Part shown: positions 26,322 through 38,768 of the stretch, in pieces
Layout: each line of letters begins with the position of its first letter
Numbering within the stretch: the first letter of the stretch is position 1
NCBI GenBank assembly: GCA_025201845.1
Contig: MU603962.1
Span: 4,381-68,380, forward strand
Reading direction: 5' to 3'
Length of the DNA stretch: 64,000 bases
Origin: Martensiomyces pterosporus
Taxonomy: Eukaryota; Kickxellomycota; Kickxellomycetes; Kickxellales; Kickxellaceae
Notes under the pieces: generated by a model
Databases searched by the model: none
The model's input: only the letters and a program-made list of their open reading frames with translations
What the model was told of the DNA's origin: nothing
Position numbers and translations under genes: made by a program

Positions 26322-27929
26322 TTTGCGTGACGAGCGTTGCGCTGATTGCGGGTGGAATAATACCAATGAGACGGAGAGGGGTGCAAGTGGAATTTGCTAC
26401 ACCTGCGTGTGGTGGGTACACCTTGTGCTAGAGAGCAGCGAATGTGGGAGCAACCCTGGCTCACGCGCCAGCTGCTTGTTTTTATGCCCCACGAGTAGAG
26501 AGAGCGAAGAGGTTACAGCGCACTCCTTGCTGCTTTCTGCACACAGAAGCAGCTGAGAACACGCTTCTCCCCCTGCAGTTACATTCTGTCTGCGGACACA
26601 CGTGTGATAGCACAATTCAACACCTGACACCCCCTTTCCCACCCTTTGTGACGCTTTAGGCGGAACAAGGCGGCAGGAAGTAGCAGGGTCCTGAAGCTGC
26701 GGTTTTCAGTGCTGCGCACCCAGGCGCTTTTCCACCGCCCATGCATATCAGCATCAGCTGAGCAGCGGCAGCAACAGCGGCAGAAAAACGCATGGAGCTG
26801 AATGGAAAGCAGTGTGTCATCTCGCATCTCTTTGTGCCAGGGAGCGAGAGCGACATAAATAAATCAATAAATGGCGGGGGTACATGCAGAATACATTCGT
26901 CAGCGTCTAAATTTTTCCACCCAAACGTGCATGCCGGACTCGGCGATGCAAAAAGCACCGAGCTTCGCGGGCGAAGGAGAACCTGCTATCACTACCAATC
27001 TGTATTCCATTGCAAACGTCATTTCGATGGGGTGTCTGGAATTGGACGGATGGACTGTTTGTGACTACCGCTCACAGCCAAGAGCTGGTCTAATGTATCT
27101 TGTGCAACGGAGCGAGGATCCAGGTGTTGCGCCCAGTTACAGGACTATGCAGTCCTGGCCAGCAAACAAAAGCAGCACAGCAGCAATCTCCCTGGCCTAA
27201 GCGAATGGGCGAGCAGCTGGAGGACGGCTAATTCGGGGTGTTCAGTGGGGGTTCAGACCAAAACGAGGGGCAATCAGCACAGGCAGCCCGTTCCGCTGCT
27301 GCCTGGGCTTTTGTTGTCTGAAGCATAAAGCACCCATCCGCGAAAAAGGAGTTTGTGCAGTGACTTTGTCGCCTCTTTACACCATCCCAAAAAAAGCATC
27401 GATGAAAATGGCTGCTCCCCCCATTCTGTAGCCCCTGTTGCGTTGTTGACAACCTTTTCTCCTTCCTTTTACAAAGCCCTACGGCCTTCTTTCTATCGCT
27501 TCTTTCTTCTCCACTCGCCTCTTGCCTGCTGCTTCTGCGTCTATATTCCACTCCCCTGCTTTCTGCTGCTAACAAAAAGAACGCACTGTTGCACGCTCGC
27601 GCTCACGCCCTAAGCAGCGGCACGCTTTTGTGGCTCCAGGACCCATCCTTAATTTCTACACCCCTATCTACTGCTCGACGCTGAACAGCGCCACCGCCGG
27701 CTGCAGTGACTCCTGCAAGAGAGGGACACCAAAACGGAACATTGGCAGCAGTCGCTCCCACCCCGCACCACTGAGTAATCCCCCAAAAAGAAACAGTTAA
27801 AGGTACCACGGCGCTACGGAGGAGATGGACGCGTAGCCCCCTTCGCACATCGACACCAGCAACCACACTCTAAATATAGATATCAGACCATCCGCGTGCT
27901 GTAGAAAACCCTACACCTATTTTCAGAGG
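26322..27929. other. 1.6-kb divergent intergenic region, esterase / seven-helix receptor
   Basis: No gene is visible. The last 450 bp before the receptor are strongly pyrimidine-rich on the plus strand (27440-27600), a pattern seen before other genes here. The CT tract probably marks its core promoter or leader. Confidence 0.5.
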
Positions 27930-29756
27930 ATGGCGTCCTTCACCGCCGATGACCGGCCACCACAGCCCCCTGATCGCTTGCAGTCGATATCAGACCCCAC
28001 CTATCCACTCTTCACATCCTCCGAATTCACCGGGCTTTTCGTGCTCAACGGAATCAGCATTCTGTCCAGCTTGTTTGTGGTCAGCTTCATCCACATGTAT
28101 CGCAGCACAATCTCTGTAGTCGCTGCTACCAGACACCGCGGCCGGCGGCGAACCCTCTTGCGCCCCGCAGGCACGCAGGCAGCCATGTACTTGTCCTTGC
28201 CAGCATCGCTGCGGCTTTTATTTATTGCCTCGATTATCGACGTGCTCTACAGCTGCTTCCGCATATACACCCTGACCATCAGCATGCCCGGGTTCACGGG
28301 CAACCACCAGGCGAACTGCAAGGCTGCCATGTCCGCCATGTCGTTCTTCAACCTGATGTCTGTGTTTGTTCGCGCCTTGCTCAGCGTGCACCTCCAGCTG
28401 GTGATTCTCAACAACGTCAGCCGCGCCTTATCCTACGAGCGGCATTTTCTCATAGTCGCCTGCGTTGTTTCCGTCGTGCTGGCAATCGTCCCCGTATTCA
28501 CCGACAACTACGTGTGGCTCAAGTTTGATCCCACAATGAGCAGTGCCCATTGCGGCTACTTTCCGCTACACCGAACTACAGATGAAACGAGCAGCACGCC
28601 CATGGACTTTGTGTGGACAGAGGCAATGGCGCGCAAGGCCGTGCAGAAGGGATTGGTCATCATGTGGACGACCAACTTCGCCTGGCTCACGCTGACTGTA
28701 TTCTACGGCATCTTTGTCATCATCTCGGTGGTCATCCGGCTCGTCCAGCAACGCAACGCCCTCGACAGCGCAGTGAGACACCGGGGACTGGTAGTTAAGC
28801 GGCACCACGGACGGCGGGAGTTCTGGCGTATGGCGGCCAAAGTCGTTCGTCGCATTCTGCAGTTCCCGTTGATGGTCGTGGTGTGCCACATATTGGAGGT
28901 TATCTATGCCATGGCTACATTGTCAAAGGCGCTTAATCTGATGCACAGCAACAAGCTGAGCAGCGACACCACAGAGAGCAACTACGGGCTGACCCGGCTA
29001 TACTTGGCGTCGCAGATCATGCTCGGGATGGAGGGCATCATTACGCTGTTCTTCTTGCCCCTGGAGCCACCCATCAGACTGATGCTGAGAAGCATGTATT
29101 TGCGTAGGAAGAATGAGGTGAAGAGGCTGGGCACTCGCAGGTCCACAGGGAGACACCAAACGAGCAACAGTCAAAGCAGATCGTCAGCGCAGAGCGATCT
29201 GCCCCTCAACCCCCTACAGCAGCAAACACAGCAGCAGGAACACCAGCAGCAGCAGCAGCCATCGCCTTACCCACAATACTTGCCACCAACAGCGGCACGA
29301 GTGGCAGGGCCGTCATACATAGGCTCGCTTATCCCTATTGACCACTTTGTTGCTACATCTCGTCACCATTATGCGCCATCACAGGGGTCGCAAGCCATGC
29401 CTATGACGCCCAAACGGCCTGTTCCAGTTAAGCGGTCGCCGACGATTGATGACTTTGATTGGGACATTGTGTTTGTTCCAAGCCAGAATCAGCAGAGGAG
29501 CTATTACAATCCAAGCCCGGTGCGACCGCCGCAGCTGGATGACGTTGCCAGTACGGTGTTGGCGCTGAGGAATGACGGGCTGCCTGTGCAACAGTGGTTT
29601 GTGCCGGCGTCTCTTAGCCAGGCGACAACCGAGATGGATTTGGCAGACACGGCGCAGACGCAGAGCAGCAGGACACTGTTCTCGTGCTCGGAGGACTCTG
29701 GCGAAAAGTCGCGGGCTGGGACGATGGGCAGCGACAAGAACGACGAGGCCAAGTGA
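27930..29756 (+). CDS. orphan seven-transmembrane (GPCR-like) receptor
   Basis: The product has 608 residues. Seven hydrophobic helices can be counted at roughly residues 33-57, 90-113, 136-162, 172-194, 244-272, 311-333 and 357-381. The N-terminus is short and lacks a signal peptide, and the ~220-residue cytoplasmic tail is Gln/Pro-rich (QQQTQQQEHQQQQQPS) and disordered. One Cys before TM3 (NHQANCKAA) and one in the loop after TM4 (SSAHCGYFP) could form the usual extracellular disulphide. The layout fits a fungal nutrient or pheromone-type receptor, but I see no family-defining motif, so ligand and G-protein partner are unknown. A transporter is less likely because there are exactly seven helices and a long tail. 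Confidence 0.75.
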   Translation: MASFTADDRPPQPPDRLQSISDPTYPLFTSSEFTGLFVLNGISILSSLFVVSFIHMYRSTISVVAATRHRGRRRTLLRPAGTQAAMYLSLPASLRLLFIASIIDVLYSCFRIYTLTISMPGFTGNHQANCKAAMSAMSFFNLMSVFVRALLSVHLQLVILNNVSRALSYERHFLIVACVVSVVLAIVPVFTDNYVWLKFDPTMSSAHCGYFPLHRTTDETSSTPMDFVWTEAMARKAVQKGLVIMWTTNFAWLTLTVFYGIFVIISVVIRLVQQRNALDSAVRHRGLVVKRHHGRREFWRMAAKVVRRILQFPLMVVVCHILEVIYAMATLSKALNLMHSNKLSSDTTESNYGLTRLYLASQIMLGMEGIITLFFLPLEPPIRLMLRSMYLRRKNEVKRLGTRRSTGRHQTSNSQSRSSAQSDLPLNPLQQQTQQQEHQQQQQPSPYPQYLPPTAARVAGPSYIGSLIPIDHFVATSRHHYAPSQGSQAMPMTPKRPVPVKRSPTIDDFDWDIVFVPSQNQQRSYYNPSPVRPPQLDDVASTVLALRNDGLPVQQWFVPASLSQATTEMDLADTAQTQSSRTLFSCSEDSGEKSRAGTMGSDKNDEAK

Positions 29757-32286
29757 GAAATACCCCGCTTGTTGCCTGCAGTGCACACACTATTTGGGGG
29801 AGACGCAAATGTACTTTATAATAGCCATATCTACTACATACGTACACACATCGCCGCTTTCCTCTTGTATATCCCACACGTATTCACATGTAATTTATAA
29901 ATATATGTACTGAAATCACCGCCCTCACTCTGCATCATGCACATTCTCCACCAGCGCCTGTTCTTATTTAGACTCATTGTGAGGAGTGTTCTTTGTTCTC
30001 AGTGTATTGGGGAGGGGTGTGCTTTGAGAAAAAGCGCAACACAGGCACGCATGTGGGGTCACGCGGGCACAGATACAGCACATGCCCAAGTATCATAAGG
30101 CGCTGCGATGAATGGCAAACGGGCCTTCCTTTCCCTTTTGTTGGAGTGAGGGGTCACGGGCACTGGGATGTGGCACCAGTGCTGAATTCTGCTTTGTTTC
30201 TCACTTTTTTCAGTGCCGAAAGGAGCGGTGTAGCGAGCAGAAAAATGGGCACGCATGAACACGGTGTCTCTCCCACCCCCAAAGACAGTGAGGCTGTCAG
30301 GAACACAAGGAGAATGCGTCCTTTCCAACCGCGTCTGCTGCATATGCTGCAGAAGGGTTCAGCAAAGAAATAGGATGAAATGATGGTTCTAAAGAGAAAA
30401 ACTGCTGCTGCCGCCAGATATCATGCCTCGCAAGCCCCATGGCCATCTCGGACCCCCGATACCAGTGCATCTCCTCTCTCACGCGTATCATTGCATACAT
30501 GAAATGGCGGTTGGGGTCCTGAAGAGCCCTGGCAGTAAATGGGTGGATAGGCAAGTCGTAGTTTGGTGTTTTTGGCGAGGAGCAGGATGCACATCCTGAC
30601 CTGGAGGCACCACACCGCGTTCCTAGCCAGATCTCTGCATATTTTGACGTGGCATTTCTCCTATGCTGCACGATGCCGTTGCGGCGCGCACACCCGAGCA
30701 TGCCTCCACAGCTAAGCACGCATGGGGGGAGGAAGAGGCCTGGTCGTCGCTGTAGAAGGCAGGCCTTTGGGCAGGGTATTGTTGGCGATCATTTTAATAC
30801 ACTCACATTGCTCGTGGAACAATGAGGATCCTTGGCTGGCCTCTCCTCCCACACACCCAAACACAATGAGTGTCTTTCTTGCCTCCACTCCGATTGTCGT
30901 GCTCGTTGCTTTGCTCTTTCGCTCTCCAGGCTTTGTTTTATGCTTTATGTTTCCCACATTGAAACGTTTTTCTGTCTTCATTGGGGGCAGGGGCTGTCAA
31001 TCACACACGCTTGCCGCGGCATGTGCATCTGCGCGTGTTTTTTTTTATGGCGGCACATCTGATTGCTTGCTCCTTTCAAACTCCGCTTTGCCCTGGCTGG
31101 CCCTGCTCAGCTCCCTCAAGCTGCAGCTAGCCCACATGTTCAGGCTAATTCCCTTTGTGTGCCAGTATAGTGGGTTTCGCTCACGCACCCACGCACTCAC
31201 CTCCCAGCACAGGAGGAAGGAGGAACGTGTGGACAATGAGTAGCAAATGTCGCCAACAACAGACAGCCTGGAGACTCTGCATTAATTGGCCTCTCCCATT
31301 GTCCTGTCGCACATCCCACATGTCAAGCCATTTTTCTTGCACCTTACTTATTTGTGGTTGCTTTCGGGGGTCCTGCATACGCCCCTCCCTCTTTTCCTCT
31401 CAGTCGCCGAACAGCGACGTTGCAGCATGACTTTGGATGGCCAAGAACGAGAGCAGGCAAACAAGCCTTCCCGCGTGTGTGCATGCCCTGTGCCTTTCCA
31501 CGCCTCTGCCGACAGCGCCCTGTTTTCCTCTTGCTTCGCTTCAAATAGGCCTTGTTACGGAACGAGATGTGAATAATCAGTGGGTTGCACATATATGCAG
31601 CCGCCATCATTCTGCATCCTGCTATTCATACAAAAGGAAGCAGAGCAGCAGAGATAAACAATAACGTGACTGCACCAATATAAAAAAATTCGCCTTGGCA
31701 GAAGGAAAAACATGTTGTCTTTGTTGCCACGTAGGCGTGTGCTTGATGCTCGCAAAACCCTTTTCTTGTTCCCAATAAATGACTCCAGGCTGGCTTGTTT
31801 GCAGGGCAGTGCCCTTGGACCTGCCAGATTTTAGCCGCTCTTGGCCCTCGCACCACAGCGAGCGCTTGGAGGGGGCAAACTGCGGGGAGGGGTGGGTTGG
31901 CTGATTTGCGTGTTTGCTTTGACGCTGCATTGCGAAATGCTCCAGTTGCCGGCGGCGCTCCTCTGAAATGTATTTATTTGCACACCGGCCTTCTCGCTCT
32001 CTTCTCCTTCTCCCCTGTTCACCGTTTCCAGCGCACACCCATCCTCTCATGCTATTTTAATACATAGGGGCTACGCACGCTTCCTCCTCTCCCACTCCTC
32101 GCCTGTGGCTGACTCCTTCCGTATATTAAAATAGCAGTGAGCCTGAGCACCTCCATACACAGGCGCGAAACCCCCCTCTTTGGCATCTAGTCTGTGCACT
32201 TTCTTTTCCCCCGTTGTTTCCATCACATCTACCCACGCACACGCACGCAGCCATACACGCTCCCTTGTGGTTCCCAGTCGCTCATA
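29757..32286. other. 2.5-kb gene-free stretch between receptor and bHLH gene
   Basis: No open frame here resembles a known protein. A TATA-like GTATATTAAAATAG lies near 32120, about 165 bp upstream of the bHLH ATG. The region 31980-32240 is CT-rich, as in other promoters of this window. A long regulatory region upstream of a transcription factor is plausible. Confidence 0.5.
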
Positions 32287-33429
32287 ATGGAGGGAAGAGT
32301 GTCACTGCCAAGCTTCAGAGAGATAATCTCCGACGGCGTCCCCATGCCCACCACTGCCACCCATGCTCCCGCCTCAGCCATCAGCCCACCACCACCAGCA
32401 TTGCACACCAGCACCATCGAACCCACTGCATTGCAGCCAAGTAACCCGCACCGCAGCACCAGCGCCCACCAGCAATACTACCAGCAAGAGCCCCCGCCAC
32501 ACCCCTACTACCAAATTCAGCACCAGCAGTACCACAACTACCAAAACTACATGCCGCCACCGCCATCTCCACCACGGCCGCCAAAGGGGCTCTTCGAGCA
32601 GCAGCAAGGTGCCTATGGCGGAGTGCCTGGAATAATCTCAGCCTACGACGCGCAGCAATCCGAGGAGCATCACGTTAACAACGTGCACATAGTGGCGCCA
32701 ATCACCGATCCAATCATGCCGCCCGCCAATACCTCTTCAGCTGCTGCTGCAGATGCACATGTGCAGTCCTCATTTATGCACTCGCCCCCTCCCCCACCAC
32801 GTTACAAACCCTACCACATGCCCACTGCCTCTCCTCCCACTTTGCAGGCACTAAGCAGGAATAGACATGACAGCAACGGAAGCACAGACTCGTCATCGGC
32901 CGCTGCGTCACGAGCTCGCCACCGCCAACGCAACGAGCCCGTGCCCATCTCGCCCACCCACCCAACTCCATACCAGCAGCAGCAGCAGCAGCAACCAGCA
33001 CTCCCAGCACTCCCACCCCCAGTTGCATCGCCTCCACCGCGCCAACACCAACATCAGCAGTCTGAGCCACTAATCCCCGATGTGGACGACGAGCACACAA
33101 ACAGCTATGATTTCGACGAAATAAGGTCGTTCCACGGCGATATCCCCACAGTTGGCGGAATGACCACGGCCAAAATCCGCACCATCCACAAGTTGGCCGA
33201 ACGCCGGCGTCGCAAGGAAATGAAGGAGCTGTTTGACAAGCTGCGCAGATGTCTGCCGATCGACAAGAGCATTAGGCTGAGCAAATGGGAGGTCCTGAAA
33301 AAAGCTATTGATGTCATTTCAGGCCAGGGAGAGCCAGACGGTAAACCGCGCATTGCTGGAATGTCTGTGCACAGCCATCCTCCACATCAGCCGCACCAGC
33401 ACCAGCAGCAACATCCAGGGATGATGTGA
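32287..33429 (+). CDS. bHLH transcription factor
   Basis: The product has 380 residues from the first in-frame ATG (MEGRVSLPSFREIISDGVPM). A Pro/Gln/His-rich, disordered N-terminal ~280 residues precede a basic helix-loop-helix domain, starting at TTAKIRTIHKLAERRRRKEM. Helix 1 is ELFDKLRRCLP and helix 2 is SKWEVLKKAIDVIS. The basic region has His, Glu and Arg in the H-x3-E-x3-R positions that read the E-box CACGTG. No leucine zipper follows. The opening motif SLPSFREII is common in fungal bHLH regulators. The target pathway is unknown. No intron is needed. Confidence 0.9.
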   Translation: MEGRVSLPSFREIISDGVPMPTTATHAPASAISPPPPALHTSTIEPTALQPSNPHRSTSAHQQYYQQEPPPHPYYQIQHQQYHNYQNYMPPPPSPPRPPKGLFEQQQGAYGGVPGIISAYDAQQSEEHHVNNVHIVAPITDPIMPPANTSSAAAADAHVQSSFMHSPPPPPRYKPYHMPTASPPTLQALSRNRHDSNGSTDSSSAAASRARHRQRNEPVPISPTHPTPYQQQQQQQPALPALPPPVASPPPRQHQHQQSEPLIPDVDDEHTNSYDFDEIRSFHGDIPTVGGMTTAKIRTIHKLAERRRRKEMKELFDKLRRCLPIDKSIRLSKWEVLKKAIDVISGQGEPDGKPRIAGMSVHSHPPHQPHQHQQQHPGMM

Positions 33430-34426
33430 GGCCTCAAAATACGTGCGGCTCCTCTAATGTGTTCGCCAACGCATGTCTTCGTTTGCTTCTCTTTTCTCGC
33501 TTGGTCTGCCTTTCGGTGTGTTCGTATGCTCTATTTTGTCTATCCATTCCCCTCTGTAATAATTTTCGCCCTCATTCTGTATTCAACAAGATCTTGTACG
33601 TATATCGCTCTGAGTACGGCGGCCTCTGTGGACACGGAACACACTCAGGGAAGGCGACTGCGGCTGGCTTGGTCTCCTGTTTAGACGTGCATTAGCTCTG
33701 TAGCAAAGCAAATCTCTCCTCGACGACGGAGCCAGCAAGCGGCAGGATGGTGGCAGCAGCCAGCACTCCCTAGAAACATCAACGCCGTGCTTCGCTTCCC
33801 GCCATGCCACATGCTGCATACTCACACTCCATTCTTTACCCGGGTACTCTATTATATTACATATACTTTGTTATTGGATGAATAAAAGCGCTGCAGCGTT
33901 TCGCAGTCAGTTGCCCAAAAACCCAAAGTAAGGAAACAAAACAAGCCATCGCACGCCGCATGCAAAATCTGCGAGCCAATGTGTGTTTCCGTTTAATTGC
34001 AGTCGTCAGTTCCGCATAACAGAACAATGTCTCATGAGCAGGCGTGGGCTTTGCTCTCTTGCTGTTTCTACACACCCACACCCAAGATGTGTTTCCGTTC
34101 CTGTACTGCCAAATAAAGCACCCACCAGCAGCACGTGCTGGCCCCTGATTTCTTGGCACATGCGGTTGTGCAAGCATCGTCTCTCGGTGGCCTGCCCAGT
34201 CAGAGAGCAGAAAAAGCAAATTCAATATATGCAGAGGACGATCCGAAATTAGCCACCACGTAAATGTATCGCTTGATTTGCAGCTAGTATCTGCTACTAG
34301 CACACATATGAGCAATGCGGCAGCGGGCATATCGCCGACGCAAGGGAGCCATTTGGTGCAACCATAAATTTATAATCACACCAGCACACAGGACTGAAAA
34401 AAGAGCATGTAAATCAAGGGCAGCCT
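33430..34426. other. 1-kb intergenic stretch, convergent bHLH / Nup88
   Basis: This contains the two 3' flanks. AATAAA-like signals occur near 33880 (minus-strand side uncertain) and 34112. Nothing else is recognised. Confidence 0.45.
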
Positions 34427-37400
34427 TCATTGCTGCTCTTGCTGCTGACGCAGAGAAATGCTGTCCAGGCGCCTTTGCATATCAGCAATGCGGCTGCACA
34501 CCTCCCTCAAATCGCTCTGCTCGCGATCCAGCGTCGCTCCAATCGACTTCAGCGCAGTCCTCGACAGGTGCGGCGAGTCACTCTTGCCTTTGTCCCCCCC
34601 ACCAGCCAAATGAGCTGGAGCAAAGCTACCAGAGCGCCTTTTCTCGTTCTTCTGCTGCGCCAACTTGGCAGCCGCCTTTAGTTCGCTCACCTTCTCCTGC
34701 AGCTGCTCCACCTGCTCCTTATACCCGCCAAGACCATCGACCTGGGCGGTCATCGTGCTGACCTCCCGGATAAACGCCCGCTCTGACGCAGTCAGCTCAG
34801 GCTGGTAGTGGTCAATAAGCTGTCGCAGCATCTGGTCAACACGCACACCTAGCTTGTGCCCATTCTCACGCAGCCTCTCAAGCCGGCTCTGCGTGGTTTT
34901 CATCTGCTCAAAGTGCCTCGAAAACCCTGCCGAAATGCCCGATAGCTTGTTGCGCTGCCTCTCGTATTCTTGCACCTGCAGCTCAAGACGAGCCTCCATT
35001 GCAGCATGCGCCGCTGCTATACCCCTCAGCTGTCCGCGCAGCTGGCCCACCACCTGGCCCAAAAGCCTGAGCCTCTCCTCGGTGATGCCCTCGTCGCCGT
35101 CGTTGCGCAGCACCAGACGTGGCTGCTGCACCGCCGACGCTCCATTAGCGCCAAGCACCGACGGAACCTCGTACACAGGCATGGGCAAGCGTGGCACATA
35201 GATGACATCCTTCGCTCCCAGTGACAAGTCAAGCCGGCGAGGACGGCGGGCTTCGTCTGCGTCAGCATCTCCGCCCTCAACCTCTCCTTCGCCATCAGTG
35301 TGGCCGTCACCTCCATCAGCGTCTGTATCGTCGCTGGCGCTAGAGAGAGGAAGCGCAACACCAACAAGATGGTTGGGTGCAGCCAAAGTCAAAAGCGAAT
35401 ACGAGAGATAAATGTCGTCAATAACCACAGCACCAACCACCGGGACACTGTCCCGCGAGGAGCAAGGGTTTGTGTGAACAAGGCACTGCACACAGCTTCT
35501 CAGCAATGCACCGCGACTGCTCTCACTCATGCCAGGTGCCACCGACGACGCTGGCGTCGAGGCACGGCCATCAAGTACAAAGAGCAGTCTCTCAAGTGCG
35601 GCGCTGCGCTCCTCATCGCTTCCAAATCCCATAGCAGTGCCCAAAAGCTTCGCCCATCTGCCAGTATCGATTCTATGCACACCGCGTGAGTGCAGAGCAA
35701 AGAAAACATGCGGACTCAGCGTGTCAGCAACCATCGATACAGCGCCAATCTGCCTCGGAGCGCCGCTCTTTGACGACGCGCCGAAGCTCTGTGCAGATGA
35801 AAGGGCACCGATTCCAGCACCAAAACCCCCATCGGTAAGCGGCGCGACAGCCAAGTCAATGCTTGCCAATGTGACGAGTACTGGAAGCTCATGCGGATGC
35901 GAGCTGCGGCCAGCGCTGGTGGACCATTTGGCAATGACAGGCTCCAGATCCGCAAACACCTCGACATGTGCGTCGCAATAGGCGATCGCAATCAGCCCGA
36001 TTCCACATCCAGACTCCATGTACAGGACATCGCTGGCATCCTCGGCGTTTGCGTTTGAGTATCCTGAGGATGCACTGCTCGAACCACTGTCATCCGAGTC
36101 GTAGCCCGAGGTGTCCACAGGCGCTGGCTCTGGCTGGAACAAATAAGGGCCCTGAGTACTTGCTGGCGAAATCAGGTTGCTGGGCAAGGTGAGATACAGA
36201 CGCTCGCCGCCAGCCGCCGCCGCCTTGCTCTTGTCAAGATTCAGCACCTGGTTGACCCACTTGGCCGCTGCTCTGGCATCAACAAGCTCTGTTGGCGTAT
36301 ATATGCATTCGCTGGTCTCGTACTCCTCCGCCTGCCACTCGCGCACATCAAGCTCTGTTGTCTCGAGCAGATCCTCGAGCCAGTCTCTCTCAATGCAGCA
36401 GACGCGGGGCAGCACAGGGCACATGCTGTACAGCTCGCCGGTGTTTGCTAAAACATACAGTGTAGCACGGGCCCATCCAGGCGCGGTGCTGCTGCCTAGG
36501 CAGAACGCTGTCGCCTGGCTCATCGAAAAGCTGCTGCTCCCGCCCTTCACGCTGCGCAGCGAGAGCGTCTGTTCAGGGACATCCACGTCGTTCGACACGT
36601 CAAACATCCTGATCGCGCCGTTAGCATGGAGTACGAGTATATGCGAGTCTGTCGATGACAGCGGATGCCACAGCACGTCCTGCACGCGCGTGCGCACAGA
36701 CCAGGAGGCAGATACCGAGAGCGATGACCCGATTGCAGACGCTCTCCTCTTTCCCTTCGTGCCGGCGTCTGCCTGCATGGCTCCAAGAAGCATCGACCTG
36801 CAGTCCAGCCAAATGCCTTCGCCTGGGCGCTCACCGCTGGGCCTCTCGTGCCTGGCAGCATTAAACGCGCCACCTCCCGAGGATGCCATCAGGAATCCGC
36901 CCGCACTCAAAGCTGCATTTTTCCCTGCCGCGCTTGGCGCAGGCAGCACGACCACAGCCGTCTGATGGGTGCCCACAGCAGCCAAAAGCTTGCCAGAGCC
37001 ATTGCACACCAGCTTGCGGATATCGAACGACAACGCCTCGCAGCAGAGCCTGAACCAGGGCACTGCCTTCACAGCATCCTGCTTTGTTTTCGGAGCTTGT
37101 TTTGTGGCTGGCGCACCCTTATCGCTGCTGCCCTTGAGCCCAATCTGCTTGCTCTCGAATCGCACTAGTGCATCTTTGCATGCCTTGAGATTTATCCAGC
37201 GCACCTCCTGCCCGACAGCTACAAACAAGTCTGTTCCGCGGATTGCCACTCGCTCGCGCGGTATGGTGGCGTCCTCGTCTTTGGACTCGGCGTCAGCTGT
37301 GTGGGTTCTGCCAGTCGTCACAAACACAGGGTGTTGTGCAAGTATCTGCAGCCACTCGTCGGCCTCTAAGCGCAGTGCATATGCAAGATGTTGCGTTGAA

Positions 37401-37539
37401 TCCAAAAGGCAAAATTAGCATGCAGTCAGCACATGAGAGCCTCGAATAAACACTGTTGCCCTCTCGACATGATGGAGCAACTTTTTTTTTCCGTGTTTCG
37501 TGCAAAATGAAACAGCACTAATGAACAGCACATACCCAT
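34427..37539 (-). CDS. NUP88: Nup88/Nup82-type nucleoporin, 4-nt first coding exon
   Basis: Proposed exons are 37536-37539 (ATGG) and 34427-37365, separated by a 170-nt intron with donor GTATGT, branch-like TGCTAAT and acceptor CTTAG. The 980-residue protein begins MEADEWLQILAQHPVF. The uninterrupted frame has no ATG, because a TAA lies 12 bases before its first possible codon. The N-terminal ~700 residues fit a beta propeller (VRDVLWHPLSSTDSHILVL-like blades). The C-terminal 260 are coiled coil (ERLRLLGQVVGQLRGQLRG, YKEQVEQLQEKVSELKAAAK). This is the layout of Nup82/Nup88, which holds the mRNA-export platform with Nup159/Nup214 and Nsp1 on the cytoplasmic face of the pore. Sequence identity is modest, so the family call rests on layout and the WL..LPSHPIF-like start. 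Confidence 0.78.
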
Positions 37540-38768
37540 TGTCGAATGCTAGCGGTGTTGCAATAAAGCGGCAATCCAGCAGGTGCGGTTGTGTGGCGCG
37601 ACTGGCTGCGTTGCGAAAGTGGGTGAAGTAGAAGCCAGGCGTGTGCTTCTGCTGAGCTCCTTTTTGTTCAGAGAATGGGAAACCTTGCAATGAGAGTAGG
37701 AATAATAAGTAGAACGCTGGATAAATCCGAAGAGCAGAAAGAGAGGGCGTGACCAGCAGAACGAGCTGTTTACTCCACTGCGACACACAGCCAACAGGAC
37801 GTCAGCGGAGGCTTGTGTGAGGATAATAAAAAACAGCTGGAGTGGCTGGGGCAATCAAGAACTGCGGATTAGCGCGAGAAATCAAATCACAGCACCGTGT
37901 TTACAGCATACTGTGATGCACTCACATTGCACCTCAGCACATAGGCTTAAAAACGGGTTATTCATTTAGCAGTGCGATGGAAAATAAACTAAGAAAAACT
38001 AAGAAGAGACGGAGAGGTTCTGGGAGAGAAACGGTACTGAGAAAAGAGAAGGAGAATAAAAACAAGGGAAAGAGAAGAGAGCGGCTGCGAGGAAAGGTAT
38101 ATTTTTTGTGTAGGTTTCGTGAAGGGGCGTGTGGGCTTTTGTTAGAGTGGAAAAGAGGAGATAAGAAGATAGAGATGCTGCATAATAAAAGGGAAGAGGC
38201 ATTAGTCGAGCGTAGCGAAGAGGCAGTGGAAGGACCAAGAGGGGCTAATGCCGAGAGGTTGGCGCGTTAAGAGCGAGCTTTTTTTTGGGCAAGGGCTGTT
38301 GGCTGACAGATGCTTGAGGCAAGCCGTCGGAGCAGAAGCGGAGGGATAGGGTGTGTGGAGTGAGTGGGTGAGGGTGGGGGGATAAGAAGATGGCTAGAGT
38401 ACACGTCTATCGGGGCAGGAGTGAAAGAAAAGTGGGTGAGAAAGCCATGGCAAGCGGCGGCAGAGGCGGTCCAAGAGAGAAAGAGACGGGCACAGACGGA
38501 CAAACAGTGGTGCGTGCAAATGAGATGCCAGTGCAAGGAATGCAAAAATGCCAATGCAGATGCAATATGCCGAGTGCATGCGGTTGCAAAATTTGACATA
38601 CAAGTGACAAGTGACAAGAAATGTGGGCAAGTGCGCCTTGTGCGCCGTGCCTGGCGTCTCTTTCTCTGATGCAAGCCCAATGCCGCCACTTCCAAGATGG
38701 AAGCGCCAAAAGCGATTCTCTCCGATTCAATAGTGCCTTATTTTGTCGGCGTGGAAAGGGGTCCCCCT
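37540..38768. other. 1.2-kb intergenic stretch with purine-rich block
   Basis: Positions 37977-38270 are almost pure A/G on the plus strand. A 97-codon frame there is only a Lys/Arg/Glu run that reflects this bias. This is upstream of Nup88 and downstream of the forkhead gene. No gene is supported. Confidence 0.5.

Noticed and set aside
37977..38270. 97-codon Lys/Arg/Glu-rich frame
   Set aside because: Its composition follows from a purine-only block; there is no domain and it lies in a leader region.
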